From: HGM05190 sp964394205
GTDB lineage: Bacteria > Bacteroidota > Bacteroidia > Bacteroidales > Muribaculaceae
DNA length: 25,084 nucleotides
Assembly (NCBI GenBank): GCA_964394205.1
Contig: CAYMVS010000029.1
Span: forward strand, 1-25,084
Direction of reading: 5' to 3'
Shown one piece after another: positions 22,968 to 25,084 of the stretch (position 1 is the first letter of the stretch; the number at the start of each line of letters is the position of its first letter). A program made the translations under genes and the position numbers. The notes under the pieces were generated by a model. That model saw only the letters and a list, made by a program, of their open reading frames with translations, was not told where the DNA came from and made no database searches.

Positions 22968-24053
22968 ATGAAAACAAAAACAATCACGACAACACTTGCA
23001 GCGCTCGCCCTCGCGGCAGCCATGACAGCAAACACTCAAGCAAAAAACATCAATATGAACACCAACACTTCACTCGCCCCTGCACAGTCTCTCGACATGA
23101 CTCAGGAGTGGGACAAAGTATTCCCCCAAAGCGACAAAGTTGACCATACAAAAGTCACATTTGTCAACCGGTATGGGATCACCCTCGCCGCCGACCTTTA
23201 CAAACCCAAAGGCGCCACCACCCCGCTGCCCGCCATCGCCGTGAGCGGCCCCTTCGGCGCCGTCAAGGAGCAGTCGAGCGGCCTTTACGCCCAACAACTC
23301 GCCGAGCGCGGATTTCTGACCATCGCCTTCGACCCCTCCTTTACCGGCGAGAGCGGCGGGATGCCCCGACGCGTAGCCTCGCCCGACATCAACGTCGAAG
23401 ACTTCTCGGCCGCCGTCGACTATCTCTCGACACGACCCGACGTCGACCCCGGCCGCATCGGCATACTCGGCATCTGCGGATGGGGCGGAATCGCCATTCA
23501 GGCAGCCATCAACGACCCGCGAGTGAAAGCGACCGTCGCCTCGACGATGTATGACATGACACGCGTCAGCGCCAACGGCTACTTTGACGCCGACAACAAC
23601 GCCCGGCAACGCAACGCCACCCGGGCCTCTCTGGCCGCACAGCGAACAGCCGACTATCTTGACGGCTCCTACCAACGCGCCGGCGGCGTCGTCGACCCCC
23701 TGCCCGACGATGCTCCCCAGTTTGTCAAAGACTATCACGCATACTACAAGACACCGCGCGGCTACCATAAGCGCAGCGGCAACTCCAACGACGGCTGGAA
23801 CACCACATCGGTCCTCCCCTTCATCAACTTCAAATTTTTTGAATATGCCGACGAGCTTGAAAACGCAGTCCTGATCGTGCACGGCGACAAAGCACACTCC
23901 TACTACTTCGGAAAAGACACCTTTGCCAAACTCAAAGGTGACAACAAGCAGATGCTCACCGTAAAAGACGCCACCCACTGTGACCTCTACGACCAACCCG
24001 ACAAAATCCCCTTCGACGAGATAGCCGCCTTCTACACACAATACCTCAACTAA
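22968..24053 (+). CDS. Exported alpha/beta hydrolase (dienelactone-hydrolase-like)
   Basis: A 361-residue protein with a signal peptide (about 1-25). The fold is visible as VTFVNRYGITLAADLYKP, IAVSGPFGAVKEQ, RGFLTIAFDPSFTGESGG and RIGILGICGWGG. The nucleophile elbow carries Cys170 where most hydrolases have Ser, as in dienelactone hydrolases; the likely partners are Asp307 in IVHGDKAHS and His337 in DATHCDLY. Substrate unknown. The start is fixed by the promoter element 4 nt upstream and the signal peptide; the longer in-frame extension upstream would run through the AraC promoter. It is probably controlled by the divergent AraC regulator. Confidence 0.88.
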   Translation: MKTKTITTTLAALALAAAMTANTQAKNINMNTNTSLAPAQSLDMTQEWDKVFPQSDKVDHTKVTFVNRYGITLAADLYKPKGATTPLPAIAVSGPFGAVKEQSSGLYAQQLAERGFLTIAFDPSFTGESGGMPRRVASPDINVEDFSAAVDYLSTRPDVDPGRIGILGICGWGGIAIQAAINDPRVKATVASTMYDMTRVSANGYFDADNNARQRNATRASLAAQRTADYLDGSYQRAGGVVDPLPDDAPQFVKDYHAYYKTPRGYHKRSGNSNDGWNTTSVLPFINFKFFEYADELENAVLIVHGDKAHSYYFGKDTFAKLKGDNKQMLTVKDATHCDLYDQPDKIPFDEIAAFYTQYLN

Positions 24054-24066
24054 CCCCTCCATCCCG

Positions 24067-24100
24067 CCACCCCCGGGCGACCTCACGACCGCCCGGGTGG
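24067..24100 (+). terminator. GC-rich hairpin after the hydrolase gene
   Basis: Arms CCACCCCCGGGCG (24067-24079) and CGCCCGGGTGG (24090-24100) pair except for a two-base bulge, 13 bp after the stop codon. There is no T-tract, so it may protect the transcript end or stop transcription with a factor. Confidence 0.55.
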
Positions 24101-24128
24101 CATCCTCGCGGCAGCCCAATCTGTGGGA

Positions 24129-24153
24129 ATTGCCCGGAATTGCCGGCAATTGC
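24129..24153. repeat. Palindrome with short direct repeat upstream of tRNA-Ser
   Basis: The 14-bp perfect palindrome AATTGCCGGCAATT (24139-24152) is preceded by a near copy of its left half, GGAATTGCCC, 11 bp before. It lies about 30 bp upstream of the tRNA -33 element. It may be a regulator or recombination site, or chance. Confidence 0.4.
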
Positions 24154-24183
24154 GATTTCAAAGACAAAAAACCCTCAAAAAAA

Positions 24184-24214
24184 TTGCACATAAAAACAAC
24201 AATCACTACCTTTG
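24184..24214 (+). promoter_or_regulatory. Promoter of tRNA-Ser
   Basis: TTG (24184-24186) and TACCTTTG (24207-24214) are separated by 20 bp, the expected -33/-7 layout of the Bacteroidota housekeeping sigma factor. The tRNA starts 50 bp further on. Confidence 0.75.
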
Positions 24215-24264
24215 CATCCGCAAACCACAGAAACCGCCATTTACTCCACACGTAAATGCCACAA

Positions 24265-24351
24265 GGAAAGATGCCGGAGTGGTCGATCGGGACGGTCTCG
24301 AAAACCGTTGTACCCTTACGGGTACCCAGGGTTCGAATCCCTGTCTTTCCG
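24265..24351 (+). tRNA. tRNA-Ser(CGA)
   Basis: An 87-nt class II tRNA. The acceptor stem GGAAAGA/TCTTTCC is perfect and the discriminator base is G. The anticodon stem ACGGT/ACCGT encloses loop CTCGAAA with anticodon CGA at 24299-24301, reading UCG. The long variable arm has stem GTACCC/GGGTAC, and the T arm CAGGG-TTCGAAT-CCCTG is canonical. CCA is not encoded. A promoter precedes it and a terminator follows; the next gene is of mobile-element type, so the 3' end may be an integration site. Confidence 0.97.
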
Positions 24352-24365
24352 CAACCATCAAGATT

Positions 24366-24400
24366 GAAACTCACTGAATTTCAGTGAGTTTCTTTCGTTT
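24366..24400 (+). terminator. Terminator of tRNA-Ser
   Basis: Perfect 13-bp arms GAAACTCACTGAA (24366-24378) and TTCAGTGAGTTTC (24380-24392), followed by TTTCGTTTT. The dyad is 14 bp after the tRNA end. The rest of 24401-24508 holds no gene that I can support. Confidence 0.85.
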
Positions 24401-24508
24401 TAAGACCTTGCAAAATTGGGTTAGTCCCCCAAAGCAGTCCCCCTCAAATATGATTGTTTTTAACATTTTTTATAGGTTAAGATTGCCTTATGATGCTAGT
24501 TTGGGGCT

Positions 24509-25084
24509 TTATGGTCGTCTTTTTTTGAGATAAAGTCGTCTGTGAGAGCCAAAGATATTATGCTCATAGGCATATTTGACGGCTCTGGTTATCTCATCGG
24601 ACGGAAGGTCTGAGAGAAGTGATTGAATGAACTGTTGAGCCTTGATCTTATCAACCCCTGCTTTGCATAGCACCCCTGCATACGACAGCGCGGTGTTATT
24701 TCTGCCTCTGTCTATCGTGGCCTGATTCCATTTCTTAGTGAGCATATTGATTATGGAATCGTCTGTGAGGATATACTTGCTCAGGTAATTCAAAAACGAA
24801 CTAGTGTAGTCATCATCCGGCTCAAAGATTGCATTCCCCCTTACATCCTCTACAATGGTTTGTGTGGCTATCGGTAGATCCTTAACAGGTGTCCGCGAGG
24901 GTATGTAATGAAACGGCTCGGGACTAGGGTTAATCCAAAGGTCGGGGTCATAAGAGAGATAATTACCTCGTCCAAGGTCAGATGTGGAAGTATCTGAGGC
25001 ATCACATTTGAAGAGCGCAATGAGTTGAGCATATAAGTCAGCATGATTCTCTTTACGTTGGCTATCATGCACTACTATTACTTT
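24509..25084 (-). CDS. Primase-like protein with VirE_N/BT4734-type domain, partial
   Basis: Open from the right window edge to a stop at 24509 (191 codons seen); the N-terminus is outside the window. The GTG at 25072 is not a plausible start because the frame continues with coding-like sequence beyond it. NYLSYDPDLWINPSPEPFHY matches the end of the VirE_N/BT4734-type primase domain. The C-terminal part, with RGRNNTALSYAGVLCKAGVD and DLPSDEITRAVKYAYEHN, has the pattern of a primase C-terminal (PriCT) domain. Such genes occur in integrative and mobilisable elements of Bacteroidales, probably for element replication. It lies 157 bp from tRNA-Ser. Confidence 0.7.
   Translation of the reverse strand, partial: KVIVVHDSQRKENHADLYAQLIALFKCDASDTSTSDLGRGNYLSYDPDLWINPSPEPFHYIPSRTPVKDLPIATQTIVEDVRGNAIFEPDDDYTSSFLNYLSKYILTDDSIINMLTKKWNQATIDRGRNNTALSYAGVLCKAGVDKIKAQQFIQSLLSDLPSDEITRAVKYAYEHNIFGSHRRLYLKKRRP

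Noticed and set aside
23070..24374. Long minus-strand open frame opposite the hydrolase
   Set aside because: It is valine- and glycine-rich, typical of the complement of a GC-rich gene, and runs through the tRNA.

Overview
The window looks like a chromosome segment of a gut-type Bacteroidales bacterium, most plausibly Muribaculaceae or a relative. Three things suggest this. Many genes are preceded by the Bacteroidota -7 promoter element TAnnTTTG. There is a decayed type IX secretion (Por) C-terminal signal. The protein families present (an SO_0444-type permease with a metal-binding domain, DUF2007, a glycan-degrading pair, a VirE_N-type primase) fit that group. The assignment is by inspection only.

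Layout: 1-990 is decayed DNA: a broken gene for a T9SS-sorted surface protein, hairpins, and one copy of a 73-bp repeat that recurs at 15772. 992-2297 holds a small DUF2007 protein, a Yip1-like membrane protein and smpB. 2310-7612 (minus) is a two-gene glycan operon: a secreted GH2 glycosidase followed by a pectinesterase-like beta-helix protein. 7613-7922 is non-coding and holds four 33-bp tandem repeats and a terminator. 7923-13532 (minus) holds the metal permease with its own promoter/operator region, a secreted M3 peptidase (dcp) and a large TPR protein that probably shares the dcp transcript.

13554-17801 is an AT-rich defence-type island. It contains two unrelated AbiE (type IV toxin-antitoxin) modules in tandem, both on the minus strand. 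Each is antitoxin AbiEi, nucleotidyltransferase AbiEii, then a small third reading frame, with 4-nt ATGA overlaps at three of the four junctions clearly visible and the fourth restored by choosing the likely AbiEii start. The third reading frame begins with the same 75 bp in both modules (one mismatch), although the AbiEi/AbiEii pairs differ; in the downstream module it is cut to 38 codons. This is the most unusual part of the window. Each module has an inverted repeat over its promoter, as expected for AbiEi autoregulation. A Sel1-repeat lipoprotein-like or periplasmic protein (17802-18953) borders the island.

19079-21892 (plus) is the tgt-lptG pair plus an unknown secreted protein. This Tgt has lost the three zinc-binding cysteines. 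21957-24053 is a divergent AraC regulator and exported alpha/beta hydrolase pair. A tRNA-Ser(CGA) lies at 24265-24351 with its own promoter and terminator, and the window ends inside a primase-like gene typical of integrative elements, so the tRNA may be an attachment site for an element extending to the right.
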